Shown here one piece after another: positions 1 to 8,417 of a stretch of DNA of 64,000 nt. Origin of the DNA: Thermoplasmata archaeon (lineage in GTDB: Archaea > Thermoplasmatota > Thermoplasmata > Lutacidiplasmatales > UBA184); NCBI GenBank assembly GCA_027314915.1, contig DAHUZZ010000003.1, positions 1-64,000 on the forward strand, written 5' to 3'. The stretch's first letter is position 1, and the number at the start of each line of letters is the position of its first letter. Under the pieces are notes generated by a model that did no database searches, was not told the DNA's origin, and saw nothing but the letters and a program-made list of their open reading frames with translations. A program made the translations under genes and the position numbers.

Positions 1-340
1 GGCGCTTCAGCACGCGGTGGACGGTGACCCAGCTCACCCGGACCCCTCGACGTCGAAGGATGGCGTGGATTCGTAGAGCACCCCAGGCGGGGTGCTTTCG
101 CCTCAGCTGGAGGATGCGATGGACGAGGTTCCCGTGGACGCGGTTCGGGCTGTGGTGTGGACGCCGGGACTCGTCCCGGAGGCCTTCGCCGCCTTCTTCT
201 CGGTAGTTTCGGCACCAGTAGCGGAGCGTCCTCTCGGAGATCCCCAAGAGTTGGCAGATCTCTGCGGCCCGGACTCCCTTCTCAAGATGCTGCTTGACGG
301 CGTGCAGTCGAAGACGGACGTCCTCCTTGACCAAAGCCAC
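1..340 (-). CDS. IS481-like transposase, N-terminal fragment (runs off left edge)
   Basis: This reading frame is not listed correctly in the ORF track because it uses a non-ATG start and is open at the left edge. Translating the minus strand from GTG at 340 (or TTG at 334, which is better spaced from GGAGAG) gives two helix-turn-helix units. The first contains 'ICQLLGISERTLRYWCRNY'; after a basic linker the second contains 'WGALRIHAILRRRGVRVSW'. Two HTH units before an rve/DDE integrase core is the usual IS481/IS3 OrfB-type architecture. The catalytic core would lie left of the window, so integrity cannot be judged. Confidence 0.65.
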   Translation of the reverse strand, partial: MALVKEDVRLRLHAVKQHLEKGVRAAEICQLLGISERTLRYWCRNYREEGGEGLRDESRRPHHSPNRVHGNLVHRILQLRRKHPAWGALRIHAILRRRGVRVSWVTVHRVLKR

Positions 341-351
341 CCTCTCCGGGG

Positions 352-391
352 GGCGGCAATATGTCCTGACAATTCAGGCGGCAAGATGTCC
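352..391. repeat. Two direct 15-bp repeats at the IS end
   Basis: GGCGGCAATATGTCC (352-366) and GGCGGCAAGATGTCC (377-391) differ at one base and are spaced 25 bp apart. They sit between the transposase start and the inferred IS terminus, where transposase-binding sites are expected. That role is inferred. Confidence 0.6.
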
Positions 392-413
392 GGCTACACT
401 ACACCTAGAACCG

Positions 414-1463
414 TCAGCGACCTCGGCGCGATCGGTCCACCGAAAGAAGTTCACGCTGTGCCCGAGGGGTCGGTGTTCGGGATGCGTGGGGCACGTGTCT
501 CGCATCTCGCTCCCGCAGGCCACCCTCGATCAGTCGATCAAAACATCGCGGGAAGTAGCGGGTCTCCGCCGGAAAACTGAGAAGTGCCTCGCGGACGCCC
601 GGGCGCTCGGAAACGTCCCTCGCCACATCCGAGGCCGCCGCGGCGCTCTCCACGTGGAACAGGAATCCGATGTACCGGTTTCGATCCCCGCGATAACTCT
701 CGGCTGACTCAAACCATCCGGGCACCGTCGGGGTGATGGGCAGGAGACGCGCGCCCGCGTCAATGATGGCCGCCCGCAGCGTCGCGAGTTCGCCCGACCG
801 ATCAAACCGGATCATGAGGTGTCCCACCACGCCGGGGAATCTCCGGTAATCGAGCAGCGGGTAGGCAAAAAATGCATGTTCGGTAAACATTGCACCGTAG
901 TTTCTAGCCACAGTGTGTGGAGTGGCTCCGAGGGCCTTGGCAAGCTCGATTGAGCGGGGACGCTCCGACTTCCGAAGCTCGTTAAGGAGCCGCCACTGGA
1001 ACGCGGACAAGGGGCGCTGCGGGCTCGGCAAATCGATCGAGACAGGAGGGGACTCCAAAGAAAGACCATCGATCCGCTCGAGGTACTCGATCCATCGATC
1101 GGAGGCCCCGTAACCCTCATCGACCAGGAGGATCCACGTGCGGTCGGCCAAGTCCGTGGAGACCAGGATCTCGCTCGAAAGATCCACGGCCTGAGAGAGG
1201 CCGTTTCGGGCCAGATTGGACTTGGTAGCGACCAGGAGCCCCACGAGTCGCGAGTGGACGAGCCCTGGGTTGGGGAAAATGGCCAGCCCTCGGAGTATCC
1301 CTCCGGCCGCCCGCCACTGGTTTGAGTGCGAGAGCACGGTGTTGCGGCTGACCCCGATCCCAAGGGCGATGCGGGCTGCGGGGATCAGTGGGTCTACGCC
1401 GATCGCGGGCTGAGTAGGGTTCACCTGGATCCGATCCAAGATGTCGAGGTCCAGCCGTTTCAC
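414..1463 (-). CDS. Two-domain winged-HTH regulator, Lrp/AsnC-like
   Basis: About 349 residues from GTG at 1463; the ORF track starts at TTG 1526. I prefer 1463 because the first domain then begins directly with 'KRLDLDILDRI', as AsnC-type HTH domains do. Residues about 1-75 form one HTH ('ALGIGVSRNTVLSHSNQW'), and about 150-200 a second ('IELAKALGATPHTVARNY'). The rest looks like a ligand-sensing alpha/beta region. Double-HTH regulators of about 350 residues are common in Thermoplasmata and euryarchaea. The C-terminal tail is very basic and ends 15 bp from the IS terminus, so insertion may have altered the natural end. Target genes are unknown; the divergent neighbour at 1795 is a candidate. 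Confidence 0.6.
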   Translation of the reverse strand: MKRLDLDILDRIQVNPTQPAIGVDPLIPAARIALGIGVSRNTVLSHSNQWRAAGGILRGLAIFPNPGLVHSRLVGLLVATKSNLARNGLSQAVDLSSEILVSTDLADRTWILLVDEGYGASDRWIEYLERIDGLSLESPPVSIDLPSPQRPLSAFQWRLLNELRKSERPRSIELAKALGATPHTVARNYGAMFTEHAFFAYPLLDYRRFPGVVGHLMIRFDRSGELATLRAAIIDAGARLLPITPTVPGWFESAESYRGDRNRYIGFLFHVESAAAASDVARDVSERPGVREALLSFPAETRYFPRCFDRLIEGGLRERDARHVPHASRTPTPRAQRELLSVDRSRRGR

Positions 1464-1794
1464 GCCCCTCAACTCCGATGCGCTCCCTCGGGGTAAACGG
1501 ACAAGGGTAGATGAATGTAATGACAAACAGTCGTTTTCCGTGGCCGGGCAATAAGATTGTCCTTACACCGTTACCATAATGACGAAACACGGTTGGTTCC
1601 GCAGTATCCGCAGGTGCCACCCGACCCTAGCTCCGGCCGCGGGGTCCGGCTCGTCGAACATCAAGGTCCGCCTTGATCCATCGCCACGGCGCGGTTCGGT
1701 CCGGGCGCAGGACATTCGGGCGATCCCGTCACGGGAAGCGAAGGTTGCGACGGCGGACCACGCCGGTGTTGAAGGCCCGGGGAGACATGAGGCT

Positions 1795-2205
1795 ATGAAT
1801 GAGGCTACGCGGAAGAAAAAGGACCGGAAGGGAACCTCGGTCCCGAGCAGGGCGCCCTTCGATTCCCCTCGGCCGAGTCAGCTCGGCACGTCAAAGTTCC
1901 CCCGGAACGAGGAGCCGGTGAAGGCGAATGATGCCGCCGCGCTTGCGCGGCTGCATCTCCATGCCCTCCTTGGTCAAGGGTCGTACCTGTATCGCGAGTT
2001 CTCCATTCGATCATCTCGCTCCAATCAGGCCAAGGAGATCTTCCTCGTTTCCGCGACGGTAGATTGCGCCGGGGTCGAAACGTGGTACACCCTGGAGTAC
2101 GACAAGTCCTCTGGCGCACTGGTCGATGTCTGGAAGGATGGGGTTCGAATGGCGGTCCTACCGAGCCCATCGTCGTACGGGCCGGGCCGGACAGGATCGC
2201 CGTAG
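1795..2205 (+). CDS. Hypothetical protein, 136 aa
   Basis: No family recognised. The track ORF starts at 1579, but ATG 1795 has GGGGAGA about 10 nt upstream, and the residues before it look non-protein-like. The first ~45 residues are basic and low-complexity ('RKKKDRKG'), and the remainder ('LLGQGSYLYREFSIRSS') resembles a small beta-rich domain. It is divergent from the Lrp-like regulator with about 330 bp between them, which holds A/T-rich stretches around 1545-1580 that could serve promoters in both directions. Expression is not otherwise supported. Confidence 0.4.
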   Translation: MNEATRKKKDRKGTSVPSRAPFDSPRPSQLGTSKFPRNEEPVKANDAAALARLHLHALLGQGSYLYREFSIRSSRSNQAKEIFLVSATVDCAGVETWYTLEYDKSSGALVDVWKDGVRMAVLPSPSSYGPGRTGSP

Positions 2206-2645
2206 GAGAGCCGCCCAACTGGCGCTCTTCCGAGCCGGTTCAACGCGGTCGCGTCTCCGCAAATTCACGGGACGGAGTCTTGGGTCTCGCCACTCTTGAG
2301 GCTGCCGCTGGAACGACCCACTTCCCTCCGGGGGAATGGCAGCTCTTCCTCGGGAATCCCAACGTGGGAGCGGTACCGGTGCGCGTGGATGCGACGGGGG
2401 AGCGGAACTGCCCAACGCCGGAGCGATCTTGTGATCCGGCGGGGGTAGCTAGGGTGACCGCGCAATCTGGCGACAGGGTCCGGTCCATATCGCAGCGCTG
2501 CCGCCTGCGCGACCGCGGCCAGATGCCCCCCCATGCACGCGATCTGTCGGGACTCTTGGGAGAGCGCTTCCCAGCTCTGGCTCTTCCGATACCCCTAGCT
2601 TCAGCGAAGCTCGCGCTTATACGAAGGTCGAGGTACCATGAGGAC

Positions 2646-3008
2646 GTGGCCGTCCTGAGCCCGAACAAGCATCTCATCACGACGTACATGAACGCGGACC
2701 GGTCGAAATCCGGGGAGCTCATGACCGACGACATCCAATGGGTAGAATGGGTGGATGGCGTCCCGCCAGCAGGGAGCGTGAACGAGGGGAAGGCAGCCGT
2801 CATGGGCAACGCCGGAGACGATGTGCTTCGTAACGAGATCACCCGGATGACCGAGGAAGGCAACGTCGTGGTCGTCGAGGGCATCTGCCACGTGACCAAG
2901 AAGGATGGCAGTACCCTGAAGGTCCGATTTTGCAACGTCTTCGAGCTGAAGGGCGGCCAAGTGAAGCGCCAGGACTCCTTCGGGGCCTTGCTCAAGGATT
3001 CGACATAG
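2646..3008 (+). CDS. SnoaL/NTF2-like small protein, 120 aa
   Basis: Only the C-terminal part of the 314-aa track ORF looks like protein. From GTG 2646 it begins 'VAVLSPNKHLITTYMNA' and continues with a compact alpha+beta cone-fold pattern: an N-terminal helix, 'DIQWVEWVDG', a helix containing 'DVLRNEITRM', then strands 'NVVVVEGICHV', 'TLKVRFCNVFEL' and 'GQVKRQDSFGAL'. This fits the SnoaL/NTF2-like superfamily, whose members bind or act on small hydrophobic ligands. The cysteine and aromatic residues lining the strands are visible, but no catalytic set can be assigned. The start is uncertain; ATG 2688 is an alternative. Confidence 0.55.
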   Translation: MAVLSPNKHLITTYMNADRSKSGELMTDDIQWVEWVDGVPPAGSVNEGKAAVMGNAGDDVLRNEITRMTEEGNVVVVEGICHVTKKDGSTLKVRFCNVFELKGGQVKRQDSFGALLKDST

Positions 3009-3311
3009 GCCGCGAGTCCGCGCTCGGGGGGTCGGCGACCTCGGAACTCGAGACGGTCTGTGGGGGGGCTCGAACAACTCGCCATCGTTCCGCGGTCGAC
3101 GTTGGACGTTTCCGAGCAGGGACCGATTCGAAAGGATCGCCGGCCGGAGATCGCTGCGGCGGGGCCACGTATCCCGAAGGACGGGTCCATCGACCCGCCG
3201 TTGTACTCCAGCATCTGTGCCCCACCGGACTCCTGACCTCAGGCAGCGTGCACGCGGATCCCTTACCGGTCCCCCGACCGCCGGCGACAGCCCAGGTGGC
3301 CCCTCGCGGTC

Positions 3312-3881
3312 GTGGTCGGTTCCTCCCTTGCCGCCTTCGTGGTACTCTGGCTGTACGTACTCCCGAGTTCGCAGCCGGCCCCGGTCTGCACCGGCGACCT
3401 CGGGTACCAAATCCCCTGCGGTAGCGCAGGCCCCATCGGGCTCGGCCAGGCGAACAACCTCACCGCACTGCCCGGAGGCATTCCCACCGGTGGATGCCCT
3501 GCACCCATGCCCGGTCCGGCGAACGACTGTTTTTCCGTACCGGTCGCCAGCGTCAGCGAACAGTGGTCCGCCGCCCACATTTCATTCGAACTCGTGGACG
3601 CCAAGGGCACCGCACTGCCGATCCGCTCCCCGGATTCCGTCACCCTCGAAGCCCAGAACGGCTCGGGACTCGCGATCTGGACGCCTGCCGGTGGCTGGGG
3701 GTCGTGCAGCACAAGGACGTGCACGAGCCTTCCTTCGTACGCCGTCCGCCTACCGGTCGCCCTGACGGCCGGACCGAAGTTCGTCGTGTTTTCGGGGCAG
3801 CCGTCGCTTTCCGGCGAGTCGCTCCGCGTGCTGGGTCTTGGGCCCCTCGACCGTGAGACGACTTCGACGCCCTTCCCGTAA
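3312..3881 (+). CDS. Membrane-anchored extracellular protein of unknown function, 189 aa
   Basis: GTG start with one hydrophobic N-terminal segment ('SLAAFVVLWLYVLPSS', about residues 4-20), which should act as a signal anchor. No alternative start exists between the upstream in-frame stop at 3234 and this GTG. The exported part (about 165 aa) contains six cysteines, mostly in the Gly/Pro-rich first half ('PVCTGD', 'IPCGS', 'GGCPAP', 'NDCFS') and in 'GSCSTRTC', suggesting disulfides. The latter half looks like a beta-sandwich. This resembles small secreted proteins abundant in uncultured Thermoplasmata, but no named family was recognised. Confidence 0.5.
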   Translation: MVGSSLAAFVVLWLYVLPSSQPAPVCTGDLGYQIPCGSAGPIGLGQANNLTALPGGIPTGGCPAPMPGPANDCFSVPVASVSEQWSAAHISFELVDAKGTALPIRSPDSVTLEAQNGSGLAIWTPAGGWGSCSTRTCTSLPSYAVRLPVALTAGPKFVVFSGQPSLSGESLRVLGLGPLDRETTSTPFP

Positions 3882-5002
3882 CCGTCCCCCCAAGAGCAAG
3901 CCCGCTGAGGTCAGCATCCACGGCGGCTCGCACCGTTCGGACCCCAGGGCGCTGGGCGATGCGATGTCAGGGCGAACCCGCTCCACGTCGCACCACCATG
4001 CGGACCACGGCTCGGGCATGACCTTCTGACTTGGAGTCCAGTACCCCTGCCCGAGCGCGCGTCCTCCCGGTGGCGAGAGAGGCAGCTTCAGCAACTGCCG
4101 TCGGCAGAAGTCCCGTCCGGCAGGATACGGCGACATCGTAGGGCGGACGAGTAGCCGCCGGTGGACGCGGACGACACGCGCCGCCCGGCCGCCACCGACT
4201 GACGGGCCCCGCGCACGTCAACGAAGGTTGACTTCCGGTTTATGCCGCCGGAGGCGGGCGGGCCCATCATGACCGTCCCTCGAAGATACGTCGCCCGGGT
4301 CTTCACGGCCACCGAGCCGGCGCCCGCCGAGCTGCCGAGGGTGATGACCCGCCACCCCGGGAGGTGCGACGTCGCCTCCGCGATCGAGTACGGCTTCCGC
4401 GACGAGCCCAGCCTCTTCCGTTCCGAGGGTCCGGCGGAGGGATGCGGCGCGGTCCGGCATCGGCTCCTTCTTCGCCGGGCGATCGGAGGGACCCCGCCGG
4501 CCGAACTCTCCTGGAGAGCCTTCGAGGTCTGCGAGGTTCATCTCCGCCAGATCCTTCGCGCCAGACCCCCCGCCCTCCCCGACGGAGCGGAGAGGGCCCC
4601 GCGGGGTCGGCTCCCGCCAGACCGGACCGACAGTCCGCGCGGTCCGGCGATCCCGGCCCGCTGACCACCCGGCGTCGGCCGGGCCGGCCCGGGAGCTCTA
4701 CGGCCTCCACCCGGACGACGGTATCGCCTCGCGCCGAACGCCGCCGCCTCGGCGCACCCACCGGGGGGACTCTCCGGAGGCGGAAGTGCGACCCCTCCCG
4801 TCGGGGCCGGCCCTGGAGCGTCCCCTACGTTCCGGGCCGGTTTGGGGAACCCCTAACAGGGGTCCGTCGCACCGCGCGCTTCCCTCGAGCCCGGCCGAAA
4901 TGTCTTTACTTGATGCGCGACCATCTGAACATCAGCCCGACAGGATCGTGGCTCCCCGCCGGGAGCTGCGGCCGGTGATTTTCCGACGACGATGGAGGTA
5001 GT
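3882..5002. other. Gene-poor stretch, about 1.1 kb
   Basis: Overlapping ORFs exist on both strands (for example 4242-4664 plus, 4218-4541 minus, 4088-4312 minus), but all are Arg/Pro/Gly-rich and look like shadows of high-GC DNA. I see no recognisable domain and no RNA gene. The segment 4905-4920 is locally A/T-rich ('GTCTTTACTTGA') and may be the promoter of the gene at 5003. Confidence 0.4.
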
Positions 5003-5296
5003 GTGAAGGTAGTGGAAGAGGTCTCGACCGAGGAAGCCCTGCGGGCGCTGCGGGTGCAGTTCTCCCAGATCCTCGATCGATACGACGTGACCCCCGAGGA
5101 CCGAGTGGCGCTGGACCGCATCGAGCTCGAGTTCTTCCAGATCAAATCCGATCTTCTGGGAAAGCTCGACCGGCTCATGACGGCGCTGAAGGACGAGGCC
5201 CGCGAACGCTCGGAGGGGGCTTCCATCGATCCGGGGCCCTCGGCGCCCGGGGGGCCGCCGACCCGCCGGATGTCCCGAACCAGGCCCAGCCGCTAA
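5003..5296 (+). CDS. Small helical coiled-coil protein, 97 aa
   Basis: GTG start preceded by GGAGGT three bases upstream; GTG 5012 is a better-spaced alternative. Residues about 8-70 are acidic and helical with heptad-like hydrophobics ('LRVQFSQILDRYDV', 'LELEFFQIK'-type pattern, 'LLGKLDRLMTALKDEA'), followed by a disordered Pro/Arg tail. It probably dimerises through the helices. No family was recognised. It is isolated, with a possible TATA-like box around 4909-4917. Confidence 0.5.
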   Translation: MKVVEEVSTEEALRALRVQFSQILDRYDVTPEDRVALDRIELEFFQIKSDLLGKLDRLMTALKDEARERSEGASIDPGPSAPGGPPTRRMSRTRPSR

Positions 5297-5335
5297 AGGA
5301 TCACGAAGCGAAGCGCCTCCGGGTGCGCCCCGGCC

Positions 5336-5554
5336 GTGGCGGGCACGTTCCGGACGCCGCTCTCGCCGACCTCGGGCGCCCGCCCGTTGCGCCGGCTCAC
5401 CGGCCTCGGGTTTCGGATCCTGGTCCCGCACGAGGGCTACGACCGGGTCGGGGACCTCCGCCGCTCCGTGGCCCGGATCGGGTCCGTCGAGGACCGGGAG
5501 TCCCGGCTCGCGGCCGCCGACCTGCTGGACTGGGCCACCGATCACCCGGAGTAG
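5336..5554 (+). CDS. Possible small hypothetical protein, 72 aa
   Basis: GTG start in the same frame as the 5003 gene, after its TAA. 'LTGLGFRILVPHEGYDRVGDL' and an acidic helical end ('RLAAADLLDWATDHPE') look more protein-like than other local ORFs, but there is no Shine-Dalgarno sequence and no family match. It may be non-coding. Confidence 0.25.
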   Translation: MAGTFRTPLSPTSGARPLRRLTGLGFRILVPHEGYDRVGDLRRSVARIGSVEDRESRLAAADLLDWATDHPE

Positions 5555-5669
5555 GCCCTGCACGGCGCCGACGTGGTACGGGAAAGCCTGCCGCTCGCCC
5601 CCAGGGGATCTCCCGGGAGCCCCGGGGACCGGTGGTCCCCGGACGCGCGTCAACGGCGGCCGTCGCCTC

Positions 5670-6491
5670 TCAGACGGGGGGTCCCTCGGAACTGGGGGCC
5701 GGAGGGACGCGCGGGGCCTCGAGAGGGCTCGTGGCGGGCGCCGACCGCGGCGGGGAGGGGGCCGTCTGGAGCGCTTCGGCGATCCGCCGGTGGACCTCGG
5801 TGAGGAGCGATTCCCGGTCCTCGGCCCGCCGGATCATGACCGTCACGGCGAGCTCGGCCACCTGGGGGGAGCGGGAGCGCGTGGTCACCACCGGGGGGAA
5901 CCTGCGATCGAGCCGCATCCGCAGCTTGCCGAGCCGCTTGCGGAGCTCGCTCTCGAACTCCGCAAGGTCGACCGAGCCCGGCACCGAGAACGGGACCGTG
6001 AGCTCCTTCCAGGCCTGGGGGGACTCGTTGACCATCGGCTCCCGCATGAACATCGAGTTGGGCAGCGAGACCAGCCGGTCGTCCGCGGTGAGCAGGACGG
6101 TCGTCATGGCGTTGATCTCGATGACGCGGCCCTCGTGCTCCCGGATCCGGATCTGGTCGCCCAGCTTGAAGGGGCTGTAGACGTCGGAGAAGTACTTCGC
6201 GCCCAGGTTCTCGAGCTGCTCGCGGAGCGCGATGAGGGCGGCGATGCCGCACAGCGCGACCACCAGGAGGAGGACCTCCACACTGAGCCCGATCTCCTGG
6301 ATGGCCAGGATCCCGCCCATCAGCCAGATCACGACCGCCACGAGCCTCCGGGCTCCCAGCGCCACCTGGGGGCTGCTCTGCTGCATGAGCTCCCCCACGA
6401 GGAACGCGCCCACCCGCGCCACGAGCCAGGTGAGCCCGAGGATGATCGCGGCGTAGAGGAACGGGGTGAGGGCGGGGGGGAGGACGAACAT
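5670..6491 (-). CDS. MscS-family mechanosensitive channel, 273 aa
   Basis: Small-conductance mechanosensitive channel that releases solutes when membrane tension rises. Three hydrophobic helices lie at about residues 8-32, 47-68 and 71-95; the third leads into 'ENLGAKYFSDVYSPFKLGDQI', the TM3b/beta-domain signature. The beta domain continues 'GRVIEINAMTTVLLTADDRLVSLPNS', and the C-terminus ends in a Pro/Ala/Ser-rich tail. The start is ATG 6491, sharing one base with the stop of the upstream glycosyltransferase (TGATG) behind GGAG, so translation is probably coupled. The track start (TTG 6494) is one codon longer. A second MscS lies at 47520-48473. Confidence 0.88.
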   Translation of the reverse strand: MFVLPPALTPFLYAAIILGLTWLVARVGAFLVGELMQQSSPQVALGARRLVAVVIWLMGGILAIQEIGLSVEVLLLVVALCGIAALIALREQLENLGAKYFSDVYSPFKLGDQIRIREHEGRVIEINAMTTVLLTADDRLVSLPNSMFMREPMVNESPQAWKELTVPFSVPGSVDLAEFESELRKRLGKLRMRLDRRFPPVVTTRSRSPQVAELAVTVMIRRAEDRESLLTEVHRRIAEALQTAPSPPRSAPATSPLEAPRVPPAPSSEGPPV

Positions 6492-7864
6492 CAAATCTCC
6501 ACGAGCCCGTCGAGCATCGCCATCTCGCCGTGCATCGCCGTCTCGAGGCTGCAGACCTCGGCCGAGTCCCGCGCGGCCCGGGTGAAGCCCCGCCGGGGGG
6601 AGGAGCGCTCGAGGAGCCGGCGGAGCGCGCCCGCCATCGCTCCCAGGTCGTCCGGGTCGACCAGGAGGCCGTTCTCCCCGTCGCGGACGAGCTCGGCGAC
6701 GCCCGCGTTCCGGCTCACGATCACCGGTCGGTCATGGAGCCAGCTCTCGACGACGACCAGCCCGAACCCCTCCCGGACGGAGGGCAGCACCGTGAACCGG
6801 CACCGCTCGTAGAGGGCGTCCAGCTCCGACTGCCGAACGTGCCCGGTGAAGGTCACCCGGTCCGAGATGCCCAGCGTGAGCGCGAGCTGCTCGAGGTCGG
6901 CCCGGTACTGCGCGCCCTTGGACAACCCCACCCCGCCCGCCGAGCTCGAGAAGCTGCCGTTGCCGACGAGCACGAGCCGGGCCGTGGGGAACTCCGGGGC
7001 GATCCGCGCGAAGGCGCGGAGCGCCCGATCGAGGCCCTTCATCGGATCCATGCGCGCCACCGTCAGGATCACGACCTCCTCGGGCCGGATGCCGAACTGC
7101 TGGCAGACCCCCTCGATCTCGGTGGGGCCCGGCCGGCCGTACTCCGCCGGGTCCACGTACGGGTACAGCCGGACGATGCGGCCCGCGTGCCCGAAGGAAC
7201 GGAGGGCATCGCGGTACCGGTCGGAGCTCACCACCACGACGTCGTAGCTCGCGAGCGCGCCCGAGAGCACCGGACGCCACTCCGCGGGGATCGCGTCGGC
7301 CTCGAACGGGATGTGCCACCGGAAGATCTTCGGCTTGAGCGTGTCGAGCATCTGCCCGACCTGGAGCTGCTGGAAGTCGTGGATGTAGAACACGTCGAAG
7401 TCCTCCCGCTGATCGAGCCGCCGGAGGTACTCGGCCGTCCGGCGGTTGTAGAAGGCGTACTCGCTGAACTCCTCCGACCAGAAGAGGTCCTCCGCGGCTC
7501 CGGGGCCGGTCCCGTGCGCCGCCGACCAGATCGCCTCTTTCGTACGACCGTAGGCCGGCATCTTGTCGGAGGGGAGCCGGAGGTTGTGCAGGGTGAGACC
7601 GGGCAGGCGGACCACGGGCGGGCCGTTCGGGTTCAGCGCGACCCAGTGCGCCGCATGGACCCGGCCGTGATGGTGGAGCCACTTCACGAGCGGGAACACC
7701 ATCCGGGTGACCCCCCCGGGCGAGAACCGGTAGTCCGCGCCCTCCTTGAGCTCGGAGAGGTCGACCGAGTCCGGCCAGTACCGGGTCTGCCCGTTCTCCG
7801 GGATCACGGTGGAGAACTGGAGCAGCGGGGTCTGGGTGTTGATGCAAAGGTCCATCGGGTCCAT
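6491..7864 (-). CDS. GT-B glycosyltransferase (GT4-like, trehalose-synthase-like features), 457 aa
   Basis: Retaining GT-B glycosyltransferase using a nucleotide sugar. ATG 7864 follows GGGGAGA; the longer track start is not protein-like. The N-terminal half contains 'FYIHDFQQLQVGQML' and 'FRWHIPFEADAIP', reminiscent of the acceptor half of TreT and of GT20 trehalose-phosphate synthases. The C-terminal half has the GT4 pattern 'ILTVARMDPMKGLDRAL', 'LVLVGNG' and the donor-binding 'VREGFGLVVVESW', with the expected E-x7-E-type spacing. Coupling to mscS through a one-base stop-start overlap suggests a role in osmoprotectant synthesis. Substrate is inferred only; a cell-surface glycan transferase is the alternative. 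Confidence 0.75.
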   Translation of the reverse strand: MDPMDLCINTQTPLLQFSTVIPENGQTRYWPDSVDLSELKEGADYRFSPGGVTRMVFPLVKWLHHHGRVHAAHWVALNPNGPPVVRLPGLTLHNLRLPSDKMPAYGRTKEAIWSAAHGTGPGAAEDLFWSEEFSEYAFYNRRTAEYLRRLDQREDFDVFYIHDFQQLQVGQMLDTLKPKIFRWHIPFEADAIPAEWRPVLSGALASYDVVVVSSDRYRDALRSFGHAGRIVRLYPYVDPAEYGRPGPTEIEGVCQQFGIRPEEVVILTVARMDPMKGLDRALRAFARIAPEFPTARLVLVGNGSFSSSAGGVGLSKGAQYRADLEQLALTLGISDRVTFTGHVRQSELDALYERCRFTVLPSVREGFGLVVVESWLHDRPVIVSRNAGVAELVRDGENGLLVDPDDLGAMAGALRRLLERSSPRRGFTRAARDSAEVCSLETAMHGEMAMLDGLVEI

Positions 7865-8006
7865 GGTCTCCCCGCGGAAGACGCCGGGCCGGCCGGCGGC
7901 ACGGTAGGGCTCCCGGGCTCTACACGGGACGGGACGCTCCAGAGCTTGAAGTTTGGCTTTCTCGGGTATCCCCCGTCGGAGCGGTGCCCCCGCCCGGGCG
8001 CGGCGT

Positions 8007-8234
8007 TCAGCCCGGACCCTGCCGAGCCTCACGCTCGGCGATGCGACGGCCCGCGTCCCCCGCGGGCGGCGAGGCGAACAGCCCCATGAGCGCGGGGAAG
8101 AGGGCGAGGAAGACCAGGAACTCGAGCAGGAGATTCGCCCCGGGAGGCGCGGTGCCCCGCGCGTTCAGGAGCGCGAGGAACGTGAGGGCGATCGCGATCG
8201 CCGCGAGCCCCCCGAGCAGGACCTTCGGCACCAC
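8007..8234 (-). CDS. Small two-helix membrane protein, 75 aa
   Basis: Two strongly hydrophobic segments, 'VLLGGLAAIAIALTFLALL' (about residues 4-23) and 'LLLEFLVFLALFPALMGLF' (about 35-53), are followed by a charged tail. The hydrophobicity pattern supports a real protein. The frame is open some 15 codons further upstream, but without an obvious ATG/GTG/TTG, so GTG 8234 is kept. It lies between the divergent methyltransferase and the glycosyltransferase. Function unknown. Confidence 0.5.
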   Translation of the reverse strand: MVPKVLLGGLAAIAIALTFLALLNARGTAPPGANLLLEFLVFLALFPALMGLFASPPAGDAGRRIAEREARQGPG

Positions 8235-8417
8235 CGGGTCCGTGAGGACGCGGCGGACCTTAGGCCCTCGGGCGGCGAGCGCCTGTCCGGCAGCGGCGGC
8301 CCGGCCCGGGGAGCCTCCATCGCCTCATCGCAGGGGGAGAGCCGCACCGATCGCGCCGGCCGCAAAGGGCATGGACCCCGCCCGGCTGCCCCGGTCGCGA
8401 GGGGGCGGGAACCTAAG

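Larger units (their letters stand above)
1..398 (-). mobile_element. Truncated IS481-like insertion sequence, transposase-start end
   Basis: The left edge of the window cuts an insertion sequence. It carries the N-terminal part of an IS481/IS3-type transposase reading leftward. Outside the transposase start are two copies of a 15-bp motif with a 25-bp period, and the outermost copy is followed by TGTAG (read on the minus strand), a plausible terminus near position 398. The other end, the catalytic DDE domain and any target-site duplication lie outside the window. The exact terminus is inferred, because the partner inverted repeat cannot be seen. Confidence 0.6.

Noticed and set aside
4853-5653. 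266-aa minus-strand ORF
   Set aside because: Antisense to the 5003 coiled-coil gene, which has a Shine-Dalgarno sequence and better composition.
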